The notes below the pieces were generated by a model that was not told where the DNA came from, searched no databases, and was given only the letters and a program-made list of their open reading frames with translations. Source: Megachile rotundata (Eukaryota; Arthropoda; Insecta; Hymenoptera; Megachilidae). Taken from it: a stretch of 64,000 nt of DNA. Numbering within the stretch: the first letter of the stretch is position 1; the number at the start of each line of letters is the position of its first letter. Position numbers and translations under genes: made by a program. The DNA is taken from assembly GCF_050947335.1 (NCBI RefSeq), contig NW_027473365.1, forward strand, positions 496,001 through 560,000. Reading direction: 5' to 3'. Shown here piece after piece: positions 27,685 through 39,840 of this stretch.

Positions 27685-30600
27685 TGTGATTGTGTGATTG
27701 TGTGATTGTGTGATTGTGCGATTGTGTGATTGTGTGATTGTGTGATTGTGAGATTGTGTGATTGTGTGATGGTGTAATTGTGATTGTGTGATTGTGTGAT
27801 TGTGTGGTTGTGTGATTGTGTGAGTGTGTGATTGTGTGATTGTGTGATTGTGTGATTGTGATTGTGTGATTGTGACTGTGTGATTGTGTGAGTGTGTGAT
27901 TGTGTGATTGAGTGATTGTGTGGTTGTGTGATTGTGTGGTTGTGTGATTGTGTGGTTGTGTGATCGTGTAATTGTGTGATTGTGTGATTGTGTGATTGTG
28001 TGATTGTGTGATTGTGTGATTGTGTGATTGTGTGATTGTGTGATTATGTGATTGTGTGATTGTGTGATTGTGTGAGTGTGTGATTGTCTGATTGAGTGAT
28101 TGTGTGATTGTGTGATTGTGTGATTGTGTGATTGTGTGATTGTGAGATTGTGTGATTGTGTGATGGTGTAATTGTGATTGTGTGATTGTGATTGTGTGAT
28201 TGTGTGGTTGTGTGATTGTGTGATTGTGTGATTGTGTGATTGTGTGATTGTGTGATTGTGTGATTGTGTGATTGTGTGATTGAGTGATTGTGTGAGTGTG
28301 TGATTGTCTCATTGAGTGATTGTGTGCTTGTGTGATTGTGTGGTTGTGTGATTGTGTGATTGTGTGATTAGGTGATTGGGTGATTGTGTGATTGTGTGAT
28401 TGTGACTGTGTGATTGTGTGAGTGTGTGATTGTGTGATTGAGTGATTGTGTGGTTGTGTGATTGTGTGGTTGTGTGATTGTGTGATTGTGTGATTGTGTG
28501 ATTGTGTGATTGTGTGATTGTGTGATTGTGTGATTGTGTGATTGTGTGATTGTGTGATTGTGGTTGTGTGATTGTGATTGTGTGATTGTGATTGTGTGAT
28601 TGTGATTGTGTGATTGTGTCTGTGTGATTGTGTGAGTGTGTGATTGTGTGATTGTGTGATTGTGTGATTGTGTGATTGTGTGATTGTGTGATTGTGTGAT
28701 TGTGCGATTGTGCGATTGTGCGATTGTGCGATTGTGTGATTGTGATTGAGTGATTGTGATTGTGTGTACTGTGTGACTGTGTGATTGTGATTGTGTGATT
28801 GTGTCTGTGTGATTGTGTGAGTGTGTGATTGTGTGATTGTGTGATTGTGTGATTGTGTGATTGTGTGATTGTGTGATTGTGTGATTGTGTGATTGTGTGA
28901 TTGTGTGATTGTGTGATTGTGTGATTGTGTGATTGTGTGATTGAGTGATTGTGTGAGTGTGTGATTGTCCCATTGAGTGATTGTGTGCTTGTGTGATTGT
29001 GTGGTTGTGTGATTGTGTGATTGTGTGATTAGGTGATTGGGTGATTGTGTGATTGTGTGATTGTGACTGTGTGATTGTGTGAGTGTGTGATTGTGTGATT
29101 GAGTGATTGTGTGGTTGTGTGATTGTGTGGTTGTGTGATTGTGTGATTGTGTGATTGTGTGATTGTGTGATTGTGTGATTGTGTGATTGTGTGATTGTGT
29201 GATTGTGTGATTGTGTGATTGTGGCTGTGTGATTGTGTGAGTGTGTGATTGTGTGATTGAGTGATTGTGTGGTTGTGTGATTGTGTGGTTGTGTGATTGT
29301 GTGATTGTGTGATTGTGTGATTGTGTGATTGTGTGATTGTGTGATTGTGTGATTATGTGATTGTGTGATTGTGTGATTGTGGTTGTGTGATTGTGATTGT
29401 GTGATTGTGATTGTGTGATTGTGTCTGTGTGATTGTGTGAGTGTGTGATTGTGTGATTGTGTGATTGTGTGATTGTGTGATTGTGTGATTGTGTGAGTGT
29501 GTGATTGTCTGATTGAGTGATTGTGTGCTTGTGTGATTGTGTGGTTGTGTGATTGTGTGATTGTGTGATTAGGTGATTGTGTGATTGTGTGATTGTGACT
29601 GTGTGATTGTGTGAGTGTGTGATTGCGTGATTGAGTGATTGTGTGCTTGTGTGATTGTGTGATTGTGTGATTGTGTGATTGTGTGATTGTGTGATTGTGT
29701 GATTGTGTGATTGTGTGATTGTGTGATTGTGTGATTGTGTGATTGTGTGACTGTGTGATTGTGTGATTGTGTGATTGTGGTTGTGTGATTGTGGTTGTGT
29801 GATTGTGATTGTGTGATTGTGATTGTGTGATTGTGACTGTGTGATTGTGTGAGTGTGTGATTGTGTGATTGAGTGTTTGTGTGGTTGTGTGATTGTGTGG
29901 TTGTGTGATTGTGTGATTGTGTGATTGTGTGATTGTGTGATTGTGTGGTTGTGTGATTTTGTGATTGTGTGATTGTGTGATTGTGTGAGTGTGTGATTGT
30001 GTGATTGTGTGATTGTGTGATTGTGTGATTGTGTGATTGTGTGATTGTGTGATTGTGTGAGTGTGTGATTGTCTGATTGAGTGATTGTGTGGTTGTGTGA
30101 TTGTGTGATTGAGTGATTGTGTGCTTGTGTGATTGTGTGGTTGTGTGATTGTGTGATTGTGTGATTAGGTGATTGTGTGATTGTGTGATTGTGACTGTGT
30201 GATTGTGTGAGTGTGTGATTGTGTGATTGAGTGATTGTGTGGTTGTGTGATTGTGTGGTTGTGTGATTGTGTGATTGTGTGATTGTGTGATTGTGTGATT
30301 GTGTGATTGTGTGAGTGTGTGATTGTCTGATTGAGTGATTGTGTGCTTGTGTGATTGTGTGGTTGTGTGATTGTGTGATTGTGTGATTAGGTGATTGTGT
30401 GATTGTGTGATTGTGTGATTGTGTGATTGTGTGATTGTGTGATTGCGATTGTGTGATTGTGATTGTGTGATTGTGACTGTGTGATTTTGACTGTGTGATT
30501 TTGACTGTGTGATTGTGTGAGTGTGTGATTGTGTGATTGAGTGATTGTGTGCTTGTGTGATTGTGTGGTTGTGTGATTGTGTGACTGTGTGATTGTGTGA

Positions 30601-30686
30601 TTGTGTGATTGTGTGATTGTGTGATTGTGTGATTGTGTGATTGTGAGATTGTGGGATTGTGTGATTGTGTGATTGAGTGATTGTGT

Positions 30687-30894
30687 GACTGCGTGATTGT
30701 GTGACTGTGTGATTGTGTGACTGCGTGATTGTGTGACCGCGATTGTGTGACCGTGATTGTGTGACCGTGATTTTGTGACCGTGATTGTGTGACCGTGATT
30801 GTGTGATTGTGTGATTGTGCGATTGTGTGATTGTGCGATTGTGTAATTGTGATTGTGTGATTGTGATTGTGTGTACTGTGTGATTGTGTGATCG
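30687..30894 (+). repeat. CpG-dense module G12
   Basis: Same string, GACCGCG at 30735, with Q at 453 bp. First CpG module of 8.82-kb unit B. Confidence 0.93.
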
Positions 30895-32733
30895 TGTGAT
30901 TGTGTGATTGTGTGATTGTGTGATTGTGCGATTGTGTGATTGTGTGATTGTGTGATTGTGAGATTGTGTGATTGTGTGATGGTGTAATTGTGATTGTGTG
31001 ATTGTGTGATTGTGTGGTTGTGTGATTGTGGTTGTGTGATTGTGATTGTGTGATTGTGATTGTGTGATTGTGATTGTGTGATTGTGTCTGTGTGATTGTG
31101 TGAGTGTGTGATTGTGTGATTGTGTGATTGTGTGATTGTGCGATTGTGCGATTGTGCGATTGTGCGATTGTGTGATTGTGATTGTGTGATTGTGATTGTG
31201 TGTACTGTGTGACTGTGTGATTGTGTGATTGTGTGATTGTGTGATTGTGTGATTGTGTGATTGTGTGATTGTGTGATTGTGTGATTATGTGATTGTGTGA
31301 TTGTGTGATTGTGTGAGTGTGTGATTGTCTGATTGAGTGATTGTGTGATTGTGTGATTGTGTGATTGTGTGATTGTGTGATTGTGTGATTGTGAGATTGT
31401 GTGATTGTGAGATTGTGTGATTGTGTGATGGTGTAATTGTGATTGTGTGATTGTGATTGTGTGATTGTGTCTGTGTGATTGTGTGAGTGTGTGATTGTGT
31501 GATTGTGTGATTGTGTGATTGTGTGATTGTGTGATTGTGTGATTGTGTGATTGTGCGATTGTGCGATTGTGCGATTGTGCGATTGTGTGATTGTGATTGT
31601 GTGATTGTGATTGTGTGTACTGTGTGACTGTGTGATTGTGTGATTGTGTGAATGTGTGATTGTGTGATTGTGTGATTGTGTGATTGTGTGATTGTGTGAT
31701 TGTGTGATTATGTGATTGTGTGATTGTGTGATTGTGTGAGTGTGTGATTGTCTGATTGAGTGATTGTGTGATTGTGTGATTGTGTGATTGTGTGATTGTG
31801 AGATTGTGTGATTGTGAGATTGTGTGATTGTGTGATGGTGTAATTGTGATTGTGTGATTGTGATTGTGTGATTGTGTGGTTGTGTGATTGTGTGATTGTG
31901 TGATTGTGTGATTGTGTGATTGTGTGATTGTGTGATTGTGTGATTGTGTGATTGTGTGATTGTGTGATTGTGTGATTGTGTCATTGTGTGATTGTGTGAT
32001 TGTGTGATTGTGTGAGTGTGTGATTGTCTCATTGAGTGATTGTGTGCTTGTGTGATTGTGTGGTTGTGTGATTGTGTGATTGTGTGATTAGGTGATTGGG
32101 TGATTGTGTGATTGTGTGATTGTGACTGTGTGATTGTGTGAGTGTGTGATTGTGTGATTGAGTGATTGTGTGGTTGTGTGATTGTGTGGTTGTGTGATTG
32201 TGTGATTGTGTGATTGTGTGATTGTGTGATTGTGTGATTGTGTGATTGTGGTTGTGTGATTGTGATTGTGTGATTGTGATTGTGTGATTGTGATTGTGTG
32301 ATTGTGTCTGTGTGATTGTGTGAGTGTGTGATTGTGTGATTGTGTGATTGTGTGATTGTGTGATTGTGTGATTGTGTGATTGTGTGATTGTGCGATTGTG
32401 CGATTGTGCGATTGTGCGATTGTGTGATTGTGATTGTGTGATTGTGATTGTGTGTACTGTGTGACTGTGTGATTGTGTGATTGTGTGATTGTGTGATTGT
32501 GTGATTGTGTGATTGTGTGATTGTGTGATTGTGTGATTGTGTGATTGTGTGATTGTGTGATTGTGTGATTGTGTGGTTGTGTGACTGTGTGATTGTGTGA
32601 TTGTGTGATTGTGTGATTGTGTGATTGTGTGATTGTGTGATTGTGTGATTGTGTGAGTGTGTGATTTTCTGATTGAGTGATTGTGTGCTTGTGTGATTGT
32701 GTGGTTGTGTGATTGTGGGATTGTGTGATTAGG

Positions 32734-32948
32734 TGATTGTGTGATTGTGTGATTGTGTGATTGTGTGATTGTGTGATTGTGTGATTGTGTGATTGTGTGA
32801 TTGTGTGATTGTGTGATTGTGTGATTGTGTGATTGTGTGATTGTGTGATTGTGTGATTGTGTGATTGTGTGATTGTGTGATTGTGTGATTGTGTGATTGT
32901 GTGATTGTGTGATTGTGTGATTGTGTGATTGTGTGATTGTGTGATTGT
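32734..32948 (+). repeat. Longest pure octamer run (unit B)
   Basis: The same perfect run, 8,827 bp after the one in unit A, with the same length as far as I can count. It was copied with the 8.82-kb unit and has not yet changed in length. Confidence 0.83.
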
Positions 32949-33822
32949 GTGTATGTGTGATTGTGGTTGTGTGATTGTGGTTGTGTGATTGTGGTTGTGT
33001 GATTGTGATTGTGTGATTGTGATTGTGTGATTGCGACTGTGTGATTGTGTGAGTGTGTGATTGTGTGATTGTGTGGTTGTGTGATTGTGTGGTTGTGTGA
33101 TTTTGTGATTGTGTGATTGTGCGATTGTGTGAGTGTGTGATTGTGTGATTGTGTGATTGTGTGATTGTGTGATTGTGTGATTGTGTGATTGTGTGATTGT
33201 GTGATTGTGTGATTGTGTGAGTGTGTGATTGTCTGATTGAGTGATTGTGTGCTTGTGTGATTGTGTGGTTGTGTGATTGTGTGATTGAGTGATTGTGTGC
33301 TTGTGTGATTGTGTGGTTGTGTGATTGTGTGATTGTGTGATTAGGTGATTGTGTGATTGTGTGATTGTGACTGTGTGATTGTGTGAGTGTGTGATTGTGT
33401 GATTGGGTGATTGTGTGGTTGTGTGATTGTGTGGTTGTGTGACTGTGTGATTGTGTGATTGTGTGATTGTGTGAGTGTGTGATTGTCTGATTGAGTGATT
33501 GTGTGCTTGTGTGATTGTGTGGTTGTGTGATTGTGTGATTGTGTGATTGTGTGATTGTGTGATTGTGTGATTGTGTGATTGCGATTGTGTGATTGTGATT
33601 GTGTGATTGTGACTGTGTGATTTTGACTGTGTGATTTTGACTGTGTGATTGTGTGAGTGTGTGATTGTGTGATTGAGTGATTGTGTGCTTGTGTGATTGT
33701 GTGGTTGTGTGATTGTGTGACTGTGTGATTGTGTGATTGTGTGATTGTGTGATTGTGTGATTGTGTGATTGTGTGATTGTGAGATTGTGGAATTGTGTGA
33801 TTGTGTGATTGAGTGATTGTGT

Positions 33823-34030
33823 GACTGCGTGATTGTGTGACTGTGTGATTGTGTGACTGCGTGATTGTGTGACCGCGATTGTGTGACCGTGATTGTGTGA
33901 CCGTGATTTTGTGACCGTGATTGTGTGACCGTGATTGTGTGATTGTGTGATTGTGCGATTGTGTGATTGTGCGATTGTGTAATTGTGATTGTGTGATTGT
34001 GATTGTGTGTACTGTGTGATTGTGTGATCG
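33823..34030 (+). repeat. CpG-dense module G13
   Basis: Same string, GACCGCG at 33871, with Q at 453 bp and GTGGAATTG upstream as in G10. Confidence 0.93.
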
Positions 34031-36303
34031 TGTGATTGTGTGATTGTGTGATTGTGTGATTGTGCGATTGTGTGATTGTGTGATTGTGTGATTGTGAGAT
34101 TGTGTGATTGTGTGATGGTGTAATTGTGATTGTGTGATTGTGTGATTGTGTGGTTGTGTGATTGTGGTTGTGTGATTGTGATTGTGTGATTGTGATTGTG
34201 TGATTGTGATTGTGTGATTGTGTCTGTGTGATTGTGTGAGTGTGTGATTGTGTGATTGTGTGATTGTGTGATTGTGCGATTGTGCGATTGTGCGATTGTG
34301 CGATTGTGTGATTGTGATTGTGTGATTGTGATTGTGTGTACTGTGTGACTGTGTGATTGTGTGATTGTGTGATTGTGTGATTGTGTGATTGTGTGATTGT
34401 GTGATTGTGTGACTGTGTGATTATGTGATTGTGTGATTGTGTGATTGTGTGAGTGTGTGATTGTCTGATTGAGTGATTGTGTGATTGTGTGATTGTGTGA
34501 TTGTGTGATTGTGTGATTGTGTGATTGTGAGATTGTGTGATTGTGAGATTGTGTGATTGTGTGATGGTGTAATTGTGATTGTGTGATTGTGATTGTGTGA
34601 TTGTGTGGTTGTGTGATTGTGTGATTGTGTGATTGTGTGATTGTGTGATTGTGTGATTGTGTGATTGTGTGATTGTGTGATTGTGTGATTGTGTGATTGT
34701 GTGATTGTGTGATTGTGTGATTGTGTGATTGTGTGATTGTGTGATTGTATGAGTGTGTGATTGTCTCATTGAGTGATTGTGTGCTTGTGTGATTGTGTGG
34801 TTGTGTGATTGTGTGATTGTGTGATTAGGTGATTGAGTGATTGTGTGATTGTGTGATTGTGACTGTGTGATTGTGTGAGTGTGTGATTGTGTGATTGAGT
34901 GATTGTGTGGTTGTGTGATTGTGTGGTTGTGTGATTGTGTGATTGTGTGATTGTGTGATTGTGTGATTGTGTGATTGTGTGATTGTGTGATTGTGGTTGT
35001 GTGATTGTGATTGTGTGATTGTGATTGTGTGATTGTGATTGTGTGATTGTGTCTGTGTGATTGTGTGAGTGTGTGATTGTGTGATTGTGTGATTGTGTGA
35101 TTGTGTGATTGTGTGATTGTGTGGTTGTGTGATTGTGGGATTGTGTGATTAGGTGATTGTGTGATTGTGTGATTGTGTGATTGTGTAATTGTGATTGTGT
35201 GATTGTGATTGTGTGTACTGTGTGATTGTGTGATCGTGTGATTGTGTGATTGTGTGATTGTGTGATTGTGTGATTGTGTGATTGTGTGATTGTGTGATTG
35301 TGTGATTGTGTGATTGTGTGATTGTGTGATTGTGTGATTGTGTGATTAGGTGATTGTGTGATTGTGTGATTGTGTGATTGTGTGATTGTGTGATTGTGTG
35401 ATTGTGTGATTGTGTGATTGTGTGTATGTGTGATTGTGGTTGTGTGATTGTGGTTGTGTGATTGTGGTTGTGTGATTGTGATTGTGTGATTGTGATTGTG
35501 TGATTGCGACTGTGTGATTGTGTGAGTGTGTGATTGTGTGATTGTGTGGTTGTGTGATTGTGTGGTTGTGTGATTTTGTGATTGTGTGATTGTGTGATTG
35601 TGTGAGTGTGTGATTGTGTGATTGTGTGATTGTGTGATTGTGTGATTGTGTGATTGTGTGATTGTGTGATTGTGTGATTGTGTGATTGTGTGAGTGTGTG
35701 ATTGTCTGATTGAGTGATTGTGTGCTTGTGTGATTGTGTGGTTGTGTGATTGTGTGATTGAGTGATTGTGTGCTTGTGTGATTGTGTGGTTGTGTGATTG
35801 TGTGATTGTGTGATTAGGTGATTGTGTGATTGTGTGATTGTGACTGTGTGATTGTGTGAGTGTGTGATTGTGTGATTGAGTGATTGTGTGGTTGTGTGAT
35901 TGTGTGGTTGTGTGATTGTGTGATTGTGTGATTGTGTGATTGTGTGATTGTGTGATTGTGTGAGTGTGTGATTGTCTGATTGAGTGATTGTGTGCTTGTG
36001 TGATTGTGTGGTTGTGTGATTGTGTGATTGTGTGATTGTGTGATTGTGTGATTGTGTGATTGCGATTGTGTGATTGTGATTGTGTGATTGTGACTGTGTG
36101 ATTTTGACTGTGTGATTTTGACTGTGTGATTGTGTGAGTGTGTGATTGTGTGATTGAGTGATTGTGTGCTTGTGTGATTGTGTGGTTGTGTGATTGTGTG
36201 ACTGTGTGATTGTGTGATTGTGTGATTGTGTGATTGTGTGATTGTGTGATTGTGTGATTGTGAGATTGTGGGATTGTGTGATTGTGTGATTGAGTGATTG
36301 TGT
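33823..36303. repeat. 2.48-kb module string, copy 4
   Basis: Length 2,481 bp with Q at 34276, S at 34769, T at 35232 and V at 35425. It is the unit B counterpart of the copy at 24996, exactly 8,827 bp downstream, and shares all its variant markers that I compared. Confidence 0.88.
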
Positions 36304-36511
36304 GACTGCGTGATTGTGTGACTGTGTGATTGTGTGACTGCGTGATTGTGTGACCGCGATTGTGTGACCGTGATTGTGTGACCGTGATTTTGTGACCGTG
36401 ATTGTGTGACCGTGATTGTGTGATTGTGTGATTGTGCGATTGTGTGATTGTGCGATTGTGTAATTGTGATTGTGTGATTGTGATTGTGTGTACTGTGTGA
36501 TTGTGTGATCG
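36304..36511 (+). repeat. CpG-dense module G14
   Basis: Same string, GACCGCG at 36352, followed by an S marker 827 bp on (37131). Confidence 0.93.
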
Positions 36512-39219
36512 TGTGATTGTGTGATTGTGTGATTGTGTGATTGTGCGATTGTGTGATTGTGTGATTGTGTGATTGTGAGATTGTGTGATTGTGTGATGGT
36601 GTAATTGTGATTGTGTGATTGTGTGATTGTGTGGTTGTGTGATTGTGTGAGTGTGTGATTGTGTGATTGTGTGATTGTGTGATTGTGATTGTGTGATTGT
36701 GACTGTGTGATTGTGTGAGTGTGTGATTGTGTGATTGAGTGATTGTGTGGTTGTGTGATTGTGTGGTTGTGTGATTGTGTGGTTGTGTGATCGTGTAATT
36801 GTGTGATTGTGTGATTGTGTGATTGTGTGATTGTGTGATTGTGTGATTGTGTGATTGTGTGATTATGTGATTGTGTGATTGTGTGATTGTGTGAGTGTGT
36901 GATTGTCTGATTGAGTGATTGTGTGATTGTGTGATTGTGTGATTGTGTGATTGTGTGATTGTGAGATTGTGTGATTGTGTGATGGTGTAATTGTGATTGT
37001 GTGATTGTGATTGTGTGATTGTGTGGTTGTGTGATTGTGTGATTGTGTGATTGTGTGATTGTGTGATTGTGTGATTGTGTGATTGTGTGATTGTGTGATT
37101 GAGTGATTGTGTGAGTGTGTGATTGTCTCATTGAGTGATTGTGTGCTTGTGTGATTGTGTGGTTGTGTGATTGTGTGATTGTGTGATTAGGTGATTGGGT
37201 GATTGTGTGATTGTGTGATTGTGACTGTGTGATTGTGTGAGTGTGTGATTGTGTGATTGAGTGATTGTGTGGTTGTGTGATTGTGTGGTTGTGTGATTGT
37301 GTGATTGTGTGATTGTGTGATTGTGTGATTGTGTGATTGTGTGATTGTGTGATTGTGTGATTGTGTGATTGTGTGATTGTGGTTGTGTGATTGTGATTGT
37401 GTGATTGTGATTGTGTGATTGTGATTGTGTGATTGTGTCTGTGTGATTGTGTGAGTGTGTGATTGTGTGATTGTGTGATTGTGTGATTGTGTGATTGTGT
37501 GATTGTGTGATTGTGTGATTGTGCGATTGTGCGATTGTGCGATTGTGCGATTGTGTGATTGTGATTGAGTGATTGTGATTGTGTGTACTGTGTGACTGTG
37601 TGATTGTGATTGTGTGATTGTGTCTGTGTGATTGTGTGAGTGTGTGATTGTGTGATTGTGTGATTGTGTGATTGTGTGATTGTGTGATTGTGTGATTGTG
37701 TGATTGTGTGATTGTGTGATTGTGTGATTGTGTGATTGTGTGATTGTGTGATTGTGTGATTGAGTGATTGTGTGAGTGTGTGATTGTCCCATTGAGTGAT
37801 TGTGTGCTTGTGTGATTGTGTGGTTGTGTGATTGTGTGATTGTGTGATTAGGTGATTGGGTGATTGTGTGATTGTGTGATTGTGACTGTGTGATTGTGTG
37901 AGTGTGTGATTGTGTGATTGAGTGATTGTGTGGTTGTGTGATTGTGTGGTTGTGTGATTGTGTGATTGTGTGATTGTGTGATTGTGTGATTGTGTGATTG
38001 TGTGATTGTGTGATTGTGTGATTGTGTGATTGTGTGATTGTGGCTGTGTGATTGTGTGAGTGTGTGATTGTGTGATTGAGTGATTGTGTGGTTGTGTGAT
38101 TGTGTGGTTGTGTGATTGTGTGATTGTGTGATTGTGTGATTGTGTGATTGTGTGATTGTGTGATTGTGTGATTATGTGATTGTGTGATTGTGTGATTGTG
38201 GTTGTGTGATTGTGATTGTGTGATTGTGATTGTGTGATTGTGTCTGTGTGATTGTGTGAGTGTGTGATTGTGTGATTGTGTGATTGTGTGATTGTGTGAT
38301 TGTGTGATTGTGTGAGTGTGTGATTGTCTGATTGAGTGATTGTGTGCTTGTGTGATTGTGTGGTTGTGTGATTGTGTGATTGTGTGATTAGGTGATTGTG
38401 TGATTGTGTGATTGTGACTGTGTGATTGTGTGAGTGTGTGATTGCGTGATTGAGTGATTGTGTGCTTGTGTGATTGTGTGATTGTGTGATTGTGTGATTG
38501 TGTGATTGTGTGATTGTGTGATTGTGTGATTGTGTGATTGTGTGATTGTGTGATTGTGTGATTGTGTGACTGTGTGATTGTGTGATTGTGTGATTGTGGT
38601 TGTGTGATTGTGGTTGTGTGATTGTGATTGTGTGATTGTGATTGTGTGATTGTGACTGTGTGATTGTGTGAGTGTGTGATTGTGTGATTGAGTGTTTGTG
38701 TGGTTGTGTGATTGTGTGGTTGTGTGATTGTGTGATTGTGTGATTGTGTGATTGTGTGATTGTGTGGTTGTGTGATTTTGTGATTGTGTGATTGTGTGAT
38801 TGTGTGAGTGTGTGATTGTGTGATTGTGTGATTGTGTGATTGTGTGATTGTGTGATTGTGTGATTGTGTGATTGTGTGAGTGTGTGATTGTCTGATTGAG
38901 TGATTGTGTGGTTGTGTGATTGTGTGATTGAGTGATTGTGTGCTTGTGTGATTGTGTGGTTGTGTGATTGTGTGATTGTGTGATTAGGTGATTGTGTGAT
39001 TGTGTGATTGTGACTGTGTGATTGTGTGAGTGTGTGATTGTGTGATTGAGTGATTGTGTGGTTGTGTGATTGTGTGGTTGTGTGATTGTGTGATTGTGTG
39101 ATTGTGTGATTGTGTGATTGTGTGATTGTGTGAGTGTGTGATTGTCTGATTGAGTGATTGTGTGCTTGTGTGATTGTGTGGTTGTGTGATTGTGTGATTG
39201 TGTGATTAGGTGATTGTGT

Positions 39220-39840
39220 GATTGTGTGATTGTGTGATTGTGTGATTGTGTGATTGTGTGATTGCGATTGTGTGATTGTGATTGTGTGATTGTGACTGTG
39301 TGATTTTGACTGTGTGATTTTGACTGTGTGATTGTGTGAGTGTGTGATTGTGTGATTGAGTGATTGTGTGCTTGTGTGATTGTGTGGTTGTGTGATTGTG
39401 TGACTGTGTGATTGTGTGATTGTGTGATTGTGTGATTGTGTGATTGTGTGATTGTGTGATTGTGAGATTGTGGGATTGTGTGATTGTGTGATTGAGTGAT
39501 TGTGTGACTGCGTGATTGTGTGACTGTGTGATTGTGTGACTGCGTGATTGTGTGACCGCGATTGTGTGACCGTGATTGTGTGACCGTGATTTTGTGACCG
39601 TGATTGTGTGACCGTGATTGTGTGATTGTGTGATTGTGCGATTGTGTGATTGTGCGATTGTGTAATTGTGATTGTGTGATTGTGATTGTGTGTACTGTGT
39701 GATTGTGTGATCGTGTGATTGTCTGATTGTGTGATTGTGTGATTGTGCGATTGTGTGATTGTGTGATTGTGTGATTGTGAGATTGTGTGATTGTGTGATG
39801 GTGTAATTGTGATTGTGTGATTGTGTGATTGTGTGGTTGT
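39220..39840. repeat. Partial third 8.82-kb unit
   Basis: After unit B the same sequence starts again, including the CpG module at 39506, 8,819 bp after 30687. Agreement with unit B stops near 39.84 kb, where B (31.02 kb) continues with GTGGTTG and GTGATT hexamer units while this copy continues with a GTGTGAGTG string like that near 36.64 kb. It is therefore a truncated copy joined to other HOR material. Confidence 0.75.
39506..39713 (+). repeat. CpG-dense module G15
   Basis: Same string, GACCGCG at 39554. A GTCTGATTG unit directly after GATCG groups it with G17, G18 and G22. Confidence 0.93.

Larger units (their letters stand above)
21580..30399. repeat. 8.82-kb tandem HOR unit A
   Basis: Marker order is G 21860, Q 22313, Q 22728, S 23205, Q 23565, V 24125, G 24996, Q 25449, S 25942, T 26405, V 26598, G 27477, S 28312, Q 28704 and S 28973, then a GTGGCTG unit near 29222. 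Each recurs 8,827 bp downstream up to G 27477 and 8,819 bp downstream from S 28312 on, a one-octamer slip. Private changes shared only with unit B are TCATTGTG at 23154, GTGGAATTG near 24961 and GTCCCATTGAG at 28968. It overlaps the end of the 4.6-kb pair, so this duplication came later or reused that material. Confidence 0.88.
30400..39219. repeat. 8.82-kb tandem HOR unit B
   Basis: Second copy of the unit at 21.58-30.40 kb: G 30687, Q 31140, Q 31555, S 32032, Q 32392, V 32952, G 33823, Q 34276, S 34769, T 35232, V 35425, G 36304, S 37131, Q 37523, S 37792, GTGGCTG near 38041. It shares the private changes of unit A, including TCATTGTG at 31981, GTGGAATTG near 33789 and GTCCC near 37787. The left limit is set by a GATTAGG unit near 30.39 kb that is absent at the start of unit A and present 8,819 bp on, at 39.205 kb. 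Confidence 0.88.
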
